Shown here: piece after piece, positions 10,707-26,366 of the stretch
Position numbering within the stretch: position 1 is the stretch's first letter
Layout: the number at the start of each line of letters is the position of its first letter
From: Acanthochromis polyacanthus
Lineage: Eukaryota; Chordata; Actinopteri; Pomacentridae
Assembly (NCBI RefSeq): GCF_021347895.1
Contig: NC_067124.1
Span: forward strand, 23,302,521 to 23,366,520
Direction of reading: 5' to 3'
DNA: 64,000 bases
Translations under genes and position numbers: made by a program
The notes under the pieces: generated by a model
The model's input: the letters and a program-made list of their open reading frames with translations, nothing else
What the model was told of the DNA's origin: nothing
Database searches by the model: none

Positions 10707-13700
10707 AGACACACACGATTCCTCTGAGAATGAGCTACACTGCAGCTCATGTGGCCAGGAAACGCCAATATTGTTCATCATATCCTCACAGGCCCGTTTG
10801 GCATTCTCACAGAATGACCTACAGGGATGCCGCACCTGTCCAGCCACGCACTCAGGGGCATACACCCTGCACAGGAAGAGGCGTATGTCTACGGAGCACA
10901 CACTTTGCGTTATGGAGTTGAAAAAGGACATCTTTGTGACCGCCTCTCTTTGACTTGTGTGTCCCAGGAGATTTGGAACGATGGTCTGGTTGTAGGACAG
11001 TCCCTGGCACATCGGGATGGTGATCGGCTCGCAGATTCCTCCACTGCTGCTCACTCCATACTGGAGACACAAATCCACAGTGTCATTACAGGTCTGATTC
11101 CCTTCAGTCAAACTTCTGTGCCTGCAATAGGTTTCTCTTCAAGGGTGGGATCTACGATCGTGGATATTTATATAGTGGAGTTTCTCTGTGCCAGAATTAT
11201 TGTCCTTCTCGCTTCTGCTAAACTGCATTCTGTAAGGAAATGCAGTTTCTTTCTGAAACAAACATATTTTGCCTCTGGGAGACAGTAAGAAAGACTTCCA
11301 GTTTGAAAAGCCACCAAATCTACATCAGGAGATTATAGGGGGTGATGGGGCATGTGTCAGTGACTGGATATTTTAGGCTTTCACCTAGCAGACTTTTGAG
11401 CACAATCATTTTTCTTCTTTTTTTGGTTTTCACCAGATTCTTAGTTACATTTAGGCACAACAACTATTTGGGAGAAATGTTGCTGACAGAAAGATAGACA
11501 GACGGACAAATGTACGCCGATCGTCACTTAACTCCACCGCGTTCATGACAGAGTGATAATCTATCAGAAAGTAGACTTCTCACTCATTGCAACAGACATT
11601 GCAGTTTAGTGGAATGTAGTTTTCGGGAGATAGGATTGCACAGAGCCAGAGCTGTGTACATACACAGGTTATTTATTTAATGCACACACAGGATCTCTTC
11701 TACCCTTTTACCCTTTGGCCCCAGCAATGTTTAAATAGGCACTATATAGCCTATTTAGCTGTGATTTTCAGCCTGTATTTTTATTATTATTTTGTCATCT
11801 CTGAGTGCTTATCAGTATGATATGCTCAGCTGAAGACCATTTTCTCACATTTTGTTTGGAGTGAATGTAATGTTTTTGCAAAAGAAAATCTTTGAAACCC
11901 TTCAGAATCATCCAAACATTAAGACAATTCAAACTATAGCACACATTAAAAAAAAGTCAGAATGGGAGTTAGTTGAAGCCTCAATTTTTGGGATATTACT
12001 AGGCTACCAAAAGACAGACAGAGAGTGGGAAAGAAGCAATACCTGAAAGTTTTGCTGGATCTTACATTGGAATGGTTATGCAGGGTCCAGACATCACAAT
12101 ATTTTTGTAGTCTTATAAGATGGTCATTGTGTCAGATTTGGCAGTTATACAAAAAACAAATTCATTCTTCTCATGTTTTCCCCTCAGCTAACAATGGCTT
12201 TCCCTTTTTCTGGACATGTGTGATGTCATCAGGAAGGAGCTACCAAAGATAAACTACCGGAAGCAAAGAAGTAAATAAACAATAGCATCCATAGTGATGC
12301 TAGTTGTACTGACTGTGGAGAAGTTATGGTCCGTCCTTTAGATTACCTTTCATGTGAGGCTATTTTTATGTTGAAATTGTGTAGTCTGAACCCAGCTTTG
12401 GAGAAATAATTGGAAAGCTTTAGACAAAAATTACAGACTGATTAGTTGAAACAAACCTATAAGAAAAAAATTGTATCTAATGATCTTAAGGGCATAAACA
12501 TCAATCTTAGAAATATAGAGCGGACTTACTTGTTCACAGGACTCTGCAGTAAATCTTTCGCATTTGAGGGATTCTGGCCATTGAAAGCCAAACCTGTTCA
12601 TCAATGACTCACAGCCGGATCGTGCTTGCTCACAGAGCGTTCTGCAAGGAGGTCGAGGTTTTCCTGCCTCACACTTGGGAACGTAGACAGAGCACAGGAA
12701 AGGCTTCAAATGAGGGGAGCATTGCACTTTTACCAGTGGAAAAAACTGATGCACTTCCAGGCCTGCATCATCCTGGGTTTTGTGCCCGAGAATGCCGGGC
12801 AGCACAGTTTCTGTGTAAGGCATGTCTTTGCATAGAGGAATGGTGATGGGCTGACATGTTGAAGGTGTTTCCGTAAAGCTGCTGAATGCAACCTGGATGA
12901 ACAGATATGGAAATCAGTTAATTATGAACAATGTTTGCTCCTGTAGTTTTCATCAACTACAAGTGTGCATACTCCTGTTTGCTCTAAGTGGCAAAGTGAC
13001 GTTTTAAAAAGTAAATTTGTTTGTTGATGATTTGTCTGTTTAGGATTTGTAAGACTTGTGTTGAAACCTTGCTGACCACACATGAGCGACCTCATCACTC
13101 TTGCAGTTGGCCCCACTGCAAGAGCTGAGGAATGGCTCAGACAGAGGTAGCTCATATGGCTGATCGTGCTGTTACAAATGTCCACATTGGTTGGCCGAAT
13201 GACAAATCGACTGTCATATGAAATAAATGAAAAAATATGGTGACAAATGCACACTTTTCCCGACAGTCTGAAACACAAGAGCAGACTTACATTTTCGCAG
13301 AACTCTGTAGTAAATGTGTCGCACTTGAGATGGTCCGGCCACTGAAAACCATATTTGATCAACAGTGACTCACAGCCGGATCGTGCTTGCTCACAAACCG
13401 TTCTGCAGGGACGCTGAGCTTTTCCGAACACGCACTTGGGAGTGTAGACGGAGCACAAGAAAGGCTTCAGTTGAGCAGAGCACCCCACCTGAACAAGTGG
13501 TTGAAACGATTGTATTGCCAGATGTGCTTCGCCCTGTGTAGTGTGACCTAGAATATTGGGCATGAGGGTTTCTGTGTACATCAGGTCTTGGCAGAGAGGA
13601 ACTGTGATTGGCTGGCAGGTGGCAGGGGGAGCTTCAGTTACAGGCTTGTTCTGATTCTGGAAGAGAGAAAACTTAAATCAGTCATGTTTGTGATTTTCAT

Positions 13701-15021
13701 CTACTTCAAATGCTCCTTTGCCAAATAAACTGAAACCAGGAGTTGACTCTTGGGTCTCTATCTAACTAATGTTTAGCGGCCCAGGAGTCCACTTTAAATG
13801 TTTCTGTAGTGTGAGCTTACATGATAAACTACATATATCTATTTTTAAAATTTTGCTGTGACTCTTTTAGATTAATACACGCTTTTAGGTTAGAAGAGCA
13901 TAGAATAGAATATTATACTCTCTTATGCTTTGTTTTGTCTCAGAAGTGGGTTGACTCTGCTAAAGGAAACAACATCTACAAAGCAGTACCTTCAAGGCTC
14001 TCTAATTTCCATGTAAAATGTTAAATCGGTGCATAAAATCACGTATAAAGCAATTGTTGGACTTGTGTGCTAAACTATTTCTTGCCTGGGTGCAGTGACT
14101 TCCTGCCCTCACTCCCAAAAACACACAAAAATCTTTTTTTGCAGTTTGAGCTTTGGACTTTTTATGTTTCAGCAAAAATGAAACTAGTGAGCTGTAGAGG
14201 TGCAGGCATAGACAAGAACAGAACAGAAACACTTCATTAATCCCAGAGGGGGAATTCAGTTGTTACAGCAAAAACAATCAAGTTACCACCACCATAAATA
14301 CAGAGAAATAAGCAAAACGTGCAGTAAATAAAATAAACAGTAAGAAAAACATAAAATGCAAAATAAGTGTAGTATATATTGGAAGTAAAAATGTCCTGTG
14401 TGAAATATGAATGAAAAAATGTTAAATCGTTTTATGTGTAGTGCAAATAATGTGCAAGAGTGCAAGAGTAGGCACATTTAGTTGTCTTTGTGCAGAGCCA
14501 GGCTGGCGGCTTCATCCTGTTTTGTCTTTAAGCTGAACTAAGCTTCTTTCATCTTCTGTATATTTATCATGCACCCAAATCGATGTTTTCTCAAATATCT
14601 AAAATCATCTTCATTATTTCAGACCTACCTGCATACAGTTGGATTCTGGTAAAGTGTCACATCGGAGCTTCGTTGGCCAGTACAACCTCTTTGCTCTGAG
14701 GGCAGATTCACATTCCGTCTTGACCTTCTCACAGAGAGCTCTGCATGGTTTCAGCCGGCTGTCATTCTCAGAGTTGCATTCAGGCACCACAACACGACAC
14801 ATGACGGTGGCGATGGCCGGTGAGCAGGCCGTCTCCACAATCTGACCAATTTGCTGCAGGGTGTAGCCTTGGACTCCGCTGGGATGGAGGCTGGTGGTGT
14901 AACCCACACCTTGACAAAAGCTGGCTGTGAATGGCCTGCAGTTTGACCCATCGTCTCTCCTGCTATATCCCTGCTGAAGAGACAGCCGCAAACCCAAAAA
15001 CACCAGCAAGAGAGGCTTCAT
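10707..15021 (-). CDS. secreted protein with signal peptide and four tandem Frizzled-type CRDs
   Basis: Four minus-strand exons, all phase 0-0: 15021-14629 (131 codons), 13656-13291 (122), 12892-12530 (121) and 11060-10707 (118). Exon 1 starts [18 protein letters not shown], a clear signal peptide, then CRD1. Each exon encodes one CRD with all ten cysteines in Frizzled/sFRP order, and each ends a residue or two after the tenth Cys at a GTAAGT or GTAGGT donor. CRD2 to CRD4 carry the family's Y-x-x-T-x-x-P-x-x-L-G-H signature ([36 protein letters not shown]); CRD1 does not. CRD2 and CRD3 are near copies (both have [11 protein letters not shown] and GFQWP). I see no seven-pass membrane region, netrin domain or protease domain. 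CRDs bind Wnt lipids or related ligands in known families, so extracellular ligand binding is inferred. The protein probably continues into the EF-hand-like exons at 10560-6509. If the last donor is not used, it ends at a stop at 10641. I know no named family with this architecture. Confidence 0.85.
14218..14475 (-). repeat. retroposon 3'-end fragment (aacacttcattaatccc type)
   Basis: The stretch beginning AACACTTCATTAATCCCAGA, followed by A-rich sequence with 'gtgcaaataatgtgcaag', resembles the common fish retroposon tail 'tttattgatcccnnagggaaattc'. Similar tails lie at 8476-8530 and 25722-25870, each next to a GATA repeat. It lies in the CRD1-CRD2 intron. The class is not determined, and the strand is a guess. 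Confidence 0.45.
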
Positions 15022-18000
15022 GGCTCTGAATAATCTGAAATACTCTCCCGGGCTGGTTTGGGACTAGTGATTCTCTGCTGCTCTGCTTAGGAGGTGGAGT
15101 AGGAGTCCTCGAATGGAGTTTCTACAAACAAGGCACTGATTTAGGACCACTGGTGAGGTCACAGATCAGTAGAACACTCAGCGCTAAATTACAGCCAAAC
15201 TGGTCTCAGAGCAGGAGCCTTATTTTGAGAAATTCAATCCAAGGGGTAAAGAGCTTTGTGCTCAACATCTGGTTGTGATAAAGTGCTTTCTGGGCAACCT
15301 GGGGGTTAGAAGTTGTTGAATGTAGCTGGCACAATAAATCTGACTTTTGGATGGAAAGTATTTTAACATTAACAGAACTGAGAAAACAAGAATTATTGAC
15401 TTGTTTTTCAAAAACAGCTCTCCAGTTTGTTTTTTCCAGAATTGCACAACCATCATGGTTTAACTGTAATGGTAACTGAGTTGATTACCTTATTCTTGTC
15501 TTATTGGCTGACTCAATGAAACACAATGCAAAAGACAGTGACTGACCTTCTTGAGAGTCTTGTGTCCCTTTTTAAAGACTTCTGAATGTTTGAGTTGAGT
15601 TTAGGAAACCTTGAGTTGAAGGAAAAAGCCAATACGTTAACTCTATTCTTGCACAATACTTGTATTTATTAGTTATTATTTTATTCAGTGTCAGTCTGGT
15701 GATGTGCTCATTATTTAACGTGACTCTGTTCATTTCAGATATAACAGTGCTATCACAAAGCCATGATCCCACATGCCTTTGTTCACACATTTAGCTGGTT
15801 TAATTGATCTTGATTTGCTTCCTCCTTTTTGCTCTTTATAATTGCAGAGTAAGAACAAAGCTGTAATGTGAAGTGCTAGAGTACTACTGTACTTTTCTGT
15901 TCCTCTAACAGTTGTGACTTCCTTGTGACAGCGTCCACTGTGATCACTAAAAGACATCAAGACACGCCATATCAGATGTAGAACCGAAAAGATAAACATC
16001 CTCCAGGTCTGCGAGGATCATGTGAAGTTTGTGTTCTTGTGAGGAGAAGGAGAAGGTCGACCTTCAGATCATTCTCCAGCACATACTTCCTGGTGAGGAC
16101 AACCACATGTTTTTTACAACCACATTTTGGATAAGCGACTGGCTGAGATGCCCAGTCACTATCAGCACTAAAAAAAAAAGGACAACATGGCCACCAGAAA
16201 CACTCTGACCAGTTGCTGACTCGGGCGAAGGCAGGGGACACCCTGGACAGGTCGCCAGTCTGTCACAGGGTTACATATACAGACAAATAATTACACTCAC
16301 ATTCACACCTACGGGCAATTTAGAATAATCAATTAACCTCAGCATATTTTTGGACTGTGGGAGGAAGCCGGAGTGCCCGGAGAAAACCCACGCATGCACA
16401 GGGAGAACATGCAAACTCCATGCAGAAAGATCCCAGGCCCAGGCCGGGAAGTGAACCGGGGATCTTCTTGCTGCAAGGCAAAAGTGCTAACCACTACTCC
16501 ACTGTGCAGCCCCCTGTAGAAGTTGAGGGTCAAAATTTTGATAAACACATCAAAAGAATTCTACTTTCTCACATTGCCACAACTGACACCAAAGTCATAT
16601 GAAGACAACGGAAGAAAGTTATTTTACCTTCTTGGACTCAACCTTGCTCATTTAAAGTAACTACTGAACACTAATGTTAATGACCTCTCTATGATAGGTT
16701 ACACATTACTCTTTTCCTAAATCTATTTGCCTATATACATGTTTATGTGTCCAGTTCAGAATTTAGCAGTGTTTAATGTTTATATACTGCGTTTAATCTT
16801 ATTTTAGCGTCTTTCTATCAGAAGTAAATGATGCATTACAACATCGTACTATTTTACAATGGTATAAATTACTAAAAATCTTAAGAGTCTAACTCTGTTG
16901 GGGCATCAGCCCTCCTCGACAGACCACTTCAAGTCCTGTCTGAGCCCTTCCAGAATCCTTTCCAAGTAATGTATGAATTCTTTTCGAGTACCATCTCTGG
17001 TTCTTTTTTAGTTCATCTTTGACCACCAATAATTAATTACTTTCCCCTTTAATTTATTTGGTTCGTTTTTTGAACACTTGTCAATTTCCCAAAGGAATTT
17101 CCAACCCCTCACCAAACAAGGTTACACAATGCAGATGAAGTCTATCAGCCCTGGAAAATATTTGAAATCTGGTTTCAGTGGTGCACAAGTAATGATGCAT
17201 TTCACAGAAACCACCAGTGACTGGTTTGCCAGATCTGAAGAGGGGAGCAACTGTAATGACAGAGATGAAGTAGATGTAGCAATAAGGAATATGGTGGAAA
17301 TACATTAACAGTAGCATTCAAGAAGTTTCTGACAGCACTCAGTGAAAGGAATAGCCCATCACTGCAGGTTTACAATGGCCTCAGTCTACTAACCAGCTGT
17401 AAAACACATACTTTTAATTACATGTGAAAGCATTCTCTCTATTAATGTTTCAGTCTGGCAGTTTGTTCTTGAGGTCTTCTGCCACCTAGTGGTCAAAACA
17501 AGTAAAGCTATAACAGCTTCAGCCAGTTGGGAAGAAAGATAATAATCTTTGATTAGCCTCAGCCTTTATGTTATGAATTATGCTTGAATAAGGCCTACAA
17601 TGGTCTACAAGGTCTACAATGGTGAACATTTAAACACATTTGTTCATTCATAAAGTAGCTTTGCTTCCACACATACTCATCTAATAAACTTTGCAAAACT
17701 ACTTTACAACTGTGCAAAAATAACAACACTTTTGCAAGTACCATTAAAAGCACAGGTCATTTTTATTGTTTTGAGGTGTAAACACAAAAAAGCATGAAAC
17801 ATGACTGTCCCACAGTGCTTCATAAAATGACAAAATAATAAAATGCTATAAAAAAACAAGTCAAACCCCAAAAACATTTCTATGTGCAGAAACTAAATCA
17901 TGCAAAACAAAACAAAGTCATACACAAGATTGTTTCTGTGCTATCATAACCAGTGTGGCATGTGTAAAGTCAAGAACATGATGTTTAAATGAAGTTAAAG

Positions 18001-18242
18001 CTATTTTACAGATTCACTGTATATCAAGTTCATGGAAGCAGAACGAAGTGCCTGTTTTGGAATAATGAGATGCTAGTTTTACTGCATGTTTTTGTGTCAT
18101 AGTGAATCTTGATAAATGAAGACTTCCACAGCTACTAAGACATGATGAACAAAAGCCAGAAAAAAAGTTCCCTTAATGTTCATGATTTCATATCCCCGAA
18201 AAAACAAGACTGACTATTTCGGAATTTCCCTTTTAGTCCACT
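15022..18242. other. intergenic between the CRD gene and mettl25b
   Basis: No convincing gene. It should contain the promoter of the minus-strand CRD gene just above 15021; I see no clear TATA box. It also holds a SINE at 16216-16514 and the mettl25b 3' flank, with a minus-strand AATAAA at 17767-17762, about 480 nt after that gene's stop. A short minus-strand frame at 15985-16200 is discussed in the findings. Confidence 0.5.
16216..16514 (-). repeat. tRNA-derived SINE, family A, reverse copy
   Basis: It is the reverse complement of the element at 3746-4054: it begins with the tail (gactcgggcgaaggcagggg), then the body with 'ggaggaagccggagtgcccg', and ends in the tRNA-like head (actactccactgtgcagcccc). 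Nearly full length. Confidence 0.8.
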
Positions 18243-22480
<4,238 letters not shown>

Positions 22481-23532
22481 GAGACTTGAAGGGAAGCTAA
22501 TGCTAGCATACGCTAACTTGGTAAACGCTGTGTTATTTTTCCTGCTACGACGAAGCGTGTCTAAAATACCGACATAATTACCAGCTCACTCTTAAAATCA
22601 CATTTATAACGCAAACCTCGTGCTATTTAAAAATGGGGCTGCGTTCAACCATTAGCTAGCTTCTCTAGCTAACTATAACTTTGTTGAATGACGATGCGTT
22701 TAATAGCGTCCAGTAACTTTCAATTTAGTTTATGGGCAGTTTAATTAAATTCAAAATTGTAAGTCAAATGTTGTGTAGCAAAATTGTCTTCGGATTGTTA
22801 TTGATGGTTGAAATTGTTCAACAGTATTGAAAACTATCGGTATTCCACTGATGTCTAATGAGATAAACCAGTAAACTGTTCGTTTAAGTATTTGTCATAT
22901 CATATCTGTCAAACTGTACTTAAAGGCAACATAACCCGGATGTTGATCGTTTGGTGTGACTAGGAAGAGTCGTGTGGTACCAGTGTGCAGCAGGTATGTT
23001 TTTCACGACGTTAATTTAAATATTCGATACAGTGGACTTCTGCGTATCAACATGTGAATGTCCATGAACAGGTTTTGCTAAATTTTCCATTTAGGAACTG
23101 TCATGTTCACCAGGTGATCCACAAGATTAGCATTAGCATGAGCTAGCTAATGTTAGCATGTGTTATCGTCAACAGTTGCTATCTGACATTTACATCAAAA
23201 CTGAAAGTGGCATCTAGCAACCTGAAATAGTTTTTTATTTTTAAAACTTATTAACTAATTAGAGTAGCAACTTCTCAATTCCTTCTCTGTAGAGCCTTGT
23301 GCCAGTTGCTTGTAAATCATTTGTGCAGTTAAGCTTAAAAGTGACTCCATGTCGGTTGTTTAAATCAAAGTAAGACATTGGAAATCCCCAGGTGTCTGGC
23401 ATAAATGGCATGTGGTATCAAGACGTTTCAGCTTATTCTATCTATATATCTATCTATCTGTCTATCTATCTATCTATCTATCTACATATATACTAGTCAA
23501 AAAGTGATTGTGTTTTTATGTTTGCTTTGCAG
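22481..23532. promoter_or_regulatory. shared head-to-head promoter region of mettl25b and isg20l2
   Basis: The two start codons lie 1.19 kb apart on opposite strands. An untranslated first exon of isg20l2 probably ends at 22993 (donor GCAG|GTATGT) and splices to 23533, leaving about 0.5 kb between the two transcripts' starts. I see no clear TATA box. Repeated GCTAGC/AGCTAGC words occur on both sides (22650-22670, 23140-23150), of unknown meaning. The shared-promoter idea is inferred from geometry. Confidence 0.5.
23437..23494 (+). repeat. (TCTA)n microsatellite
   Basis: A run of TCTA/TCTG units lies in the 5'-UTR intron of isg20l2. Confidence 0.9.
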
Positions 23533-23671
23533 GATGACACATTTAAACTGGTTTTGGCTCATACAGAGTGGACTACAAAGGACAAAGAGCTGTTGAGGCA
23601 GTCAACATAAGAACACCTACAAAACAGTTTTGTGTGAAAGTGGGTTTAGAAATCATTACATAGGTGTAAAT

Positions 23672-26366
23672 ATGTCGGACCACAGTTCTGAAATGTCCCC
23701 TTTTAATTATACTGAGCAGAGGAGTTCGACAGCAAAGCGAAAGAAGAAAAACAAGTTGTTCTATAGAAAGATGCAGTATTTAAAGGGAAATGGTTACGTA
23801 GCTGGTCAACACAAATCCAACCACCCCAAAGTTGACTCTGGACATGACCAAACTCCACACCAAAATGGACCTTCTACGAAAGGCCCACCATCTTCCTCTT
23901 CCACACAAAACAATGGTTTACCTTATCAAGCCAGCACAGCCAGGCCTTCAGCATCTACACACGGCATGCCTTCCTTGACCATCACTGTTTTCAACCAAGA
24001 CAGCCATGAAAAACCAAAGGAACCTGTGAACCCAACATCTACAACCACCGGCCCCAGTCTTTCAGTATCAAACAGCCATAAGCCCACCGCCCCATCAGCA
24101 GGAATTCCCACTAAGTACCTCGCTATTGACTGTGAGATGGTGGGAGCGGGACCACAAGGGAGCATCAGCCAGCTTGCACGTTGTAGTATAGTGTCCTACG
24201 AAGGAGATGTGGTCTATGATAAGTTCATCAAGCCCAGCATGCCTGTCACTGACTACCGTACCCGATGGAGTGGCATTCGACGCAGTGATCTCGTCAACGC
24301 CACACCATACGCAGAGGCCAGGAAGGAGGTAAGAAGACCTGCATTGTGAAGTAATTTGCAACAGGTCATTCTTTTATTATGTGAATGTTGTCTCAGCACT
24401 GTCTTACTGCAGTATAATGAAGTAATGAAGTAGTTACTATTATTTACCTTTTTCCCCACTGTTCTTTACCTGCACAAATTACTGCAAAATTATAGAGGCA
24501 CTTCAGAATTAGATTTTTAATTTCAATTCTTTCCGTGGTGTTTATCATGTAGATTTAGCATGGAGTCTATGAAATGTTGGACAATCGTAAAAGTACAAAT
24601 TTTCAAAGTTACACGACTGAAATTACTGGATGTTTGAAATTTTTGTTTGGGAAAGTTCAGATCTTCTACAGGGATGACTACAGCAAACACTACAATGCAA
24701 CAGTCACTGCTATTTTGTTACTCCCTCTGAATCAACCAGGACAACCAGTGCATAAAAAAGTCATTAGCATTTGAGTAGAAAAAGTAATTGAGGGTCCAAT
24801 GGGTTTAGCTGATAGAAATGTAAGTGGTCGCCTTTGATGCAGGTCCTTCCCCCATTCTTCTCCCCCCTTTCCTGTCTTCCTCTCTCTACTGTCCAGTCAG
24901 TGAAGCTAAAAGGCAAAAGAAAATAAATAAATCTAAAAGTGAACCAGACGAATTTCTAGCGACTGGCAAAAATGGAGATACTACACAATGTCTTACAAAT
25001 ATTTAGTGAAAAGATTGTGAAAAGACAAGCTTATAGAAAAAGAGAAGTTAATATTAATATTGTGCCCTATGAAGGAACAAGACGTTCTTAGAGGTACGAA
25101 TGCTGGGAAACACCAAGATTAGAACTGTGCAGCAGAAAAGTGCACATTGCCGTCATCGATCCTTGTTGCACTGCAAAACATTGCAAGTTGTCAGATAAGA
25201 CAGCAAAGGTCATACAAAAGGTGGAGATAATATTTGTAGATTTCCATCATTTGAATCACTATGTAACATGAACTTTGCAACTCCAGGATGATAGAAGCGT
25301 TTCTTATCAGTGTGAATTTCTATACACTGATTGCAGCGTGGTGCTGTTGTTTCTCTGTTTGTCCTTTTCTGCTTAACTTTGGATCTCTATTTTTGTCTCA
25401 TTGAACCTGTTTTAATCGTATTTTATTCAGGAGTTTGCTGCATTAAGTGACAAAGTACACAAAGATGGACTGCTACGCTGTTACTAATATTTGAAATTCA
25501 TATTAGCCTTTGCTTTGCTTTTTGGTTAATGTGAAATTATTGATCTTGTATGTGTTTTTGTGATTGAGTTTTTCATTTACAAGTTGTTGGTTTTTTTGAA
25601 TTTGTTTACTGTAAATAGTACAGTAATAATAACAATGATAAAGACATAAATCCTTGCTGTGACGAACTTAACTTTGCCTAACTTTTTTCTTACCAAGTAA
25701 AGCAAATCGAAAAAATTAAGATGGATAGATAGATAGATACTTTATTAATCTCAAGGGAAATTCACATTTCTCCAACTGTCACAGTACAGTTTAAGTCTAA
25801 AAGCATTGGTTAAACTATTCAATGTATTTACACTCTATTTACAGCTCACACTGTAAAAATCTAATGATTTCGGTAATTGAAATGTTTTATCTGTTACTAA
25901 TGTAGATACTGAAGCTGATCAATGGGAAGGTGGTGATCGGCCATGCCATCCACAATGACTTCAAGGTCCTCAGTTACTGTCACGCCAATGCCTTGACCAG
26001 GGATACATCCCGAATCCCTCTGCTCAACCAGAGGGCCGGCTTTCCTGAGAATCAGTGTGCTTCACTGAAGAGACTCACAAAGGCCATCTTTAACCGTGAC
26101 ATCCAGGTAGGAGAAGTTATCTCTTTGTTTACATGGAGAATGAAAAATGTGTGCAAACAATGGCAATGGAACAGGACTACAGTTAAATATACCTTGTCAT
26201 GGTTTCCTAAATGTTACCATCATGATGAAATCATCCTTTCTTGTGTCCTCAGACCGGGAAAAGGGGCCACTCTTCTGTGGAGGATGCTAGAGCTTCTATG
26301 GCACTTTACAAAGTGGTGGAAGCGGAGTGGGAGGGGAAACTTTCCTACAAATCACACACCAGTTAG
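23672..26366 (+). CDS. isg20l2: ISG20L2, nucleolar 3'-5' exonuclease (DEDDh), complete
   Basis: Coding exons are 23672-24328, 25906-26106 and 26253-26366, all phase 0: 972 nt, 323 residues. The ATG at 23672 ([11 protein letters not shown]) is the first in the long frame. A basic cluster KRKKKNK at about residues 22-28 suits nucleolar targeting, and a low-complexity Ser/Pro/Thr linker runs to about residue 145. The exonuclease fold then shows ExoI AIDCEMVG (Asp153, Glu155), Exo[11 protein letters not shown] (Asp) and Exo[13 protein letters not shown] (His and Asp), so all DEDDh catalytic residues are present. The human protein is about 353 residues, and the family trims the 3' end of 12S pre-rRNA on the way to 5.8S rRNA. 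A short upstream ORF lies at 23534-23596. An AATAAA at 26393 is only 27 nt after the stop, so a later signal may be used. Divergent to mettl25b. Confidence 0.95.
24828..24945 (+). repeat. 3' part of a tRNA-type SINE, family C
   Basis: The run 'gcaggtccttcccccattct' to 'aaataaataaat' matches the 3' body of the SINE at 37868-38595 (pyrimidine-rich, then CAATAAA-like A-rich tail). It lies in isg20l2 intron 2. Confidence 0.6.
25722..25870 (+). repeat. GATA repeat plus retroposon tail
   Basis: GATAGATAGATA is followed directly by CTTTATTAATCTCAAGGGAA, the common fish retroposon tail with its microsatellite. It lies in isg20l2 intron 2, ending about 35 nt before exon 25906. Confidence 0.6.

Noticed and set aside
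17078..17308. Plus frame of 76 codons beginning MSISQRNFQPL
   Set aside because: No recognisable family or splice signals, overlapped by an equally long minus frame; treated as chance.
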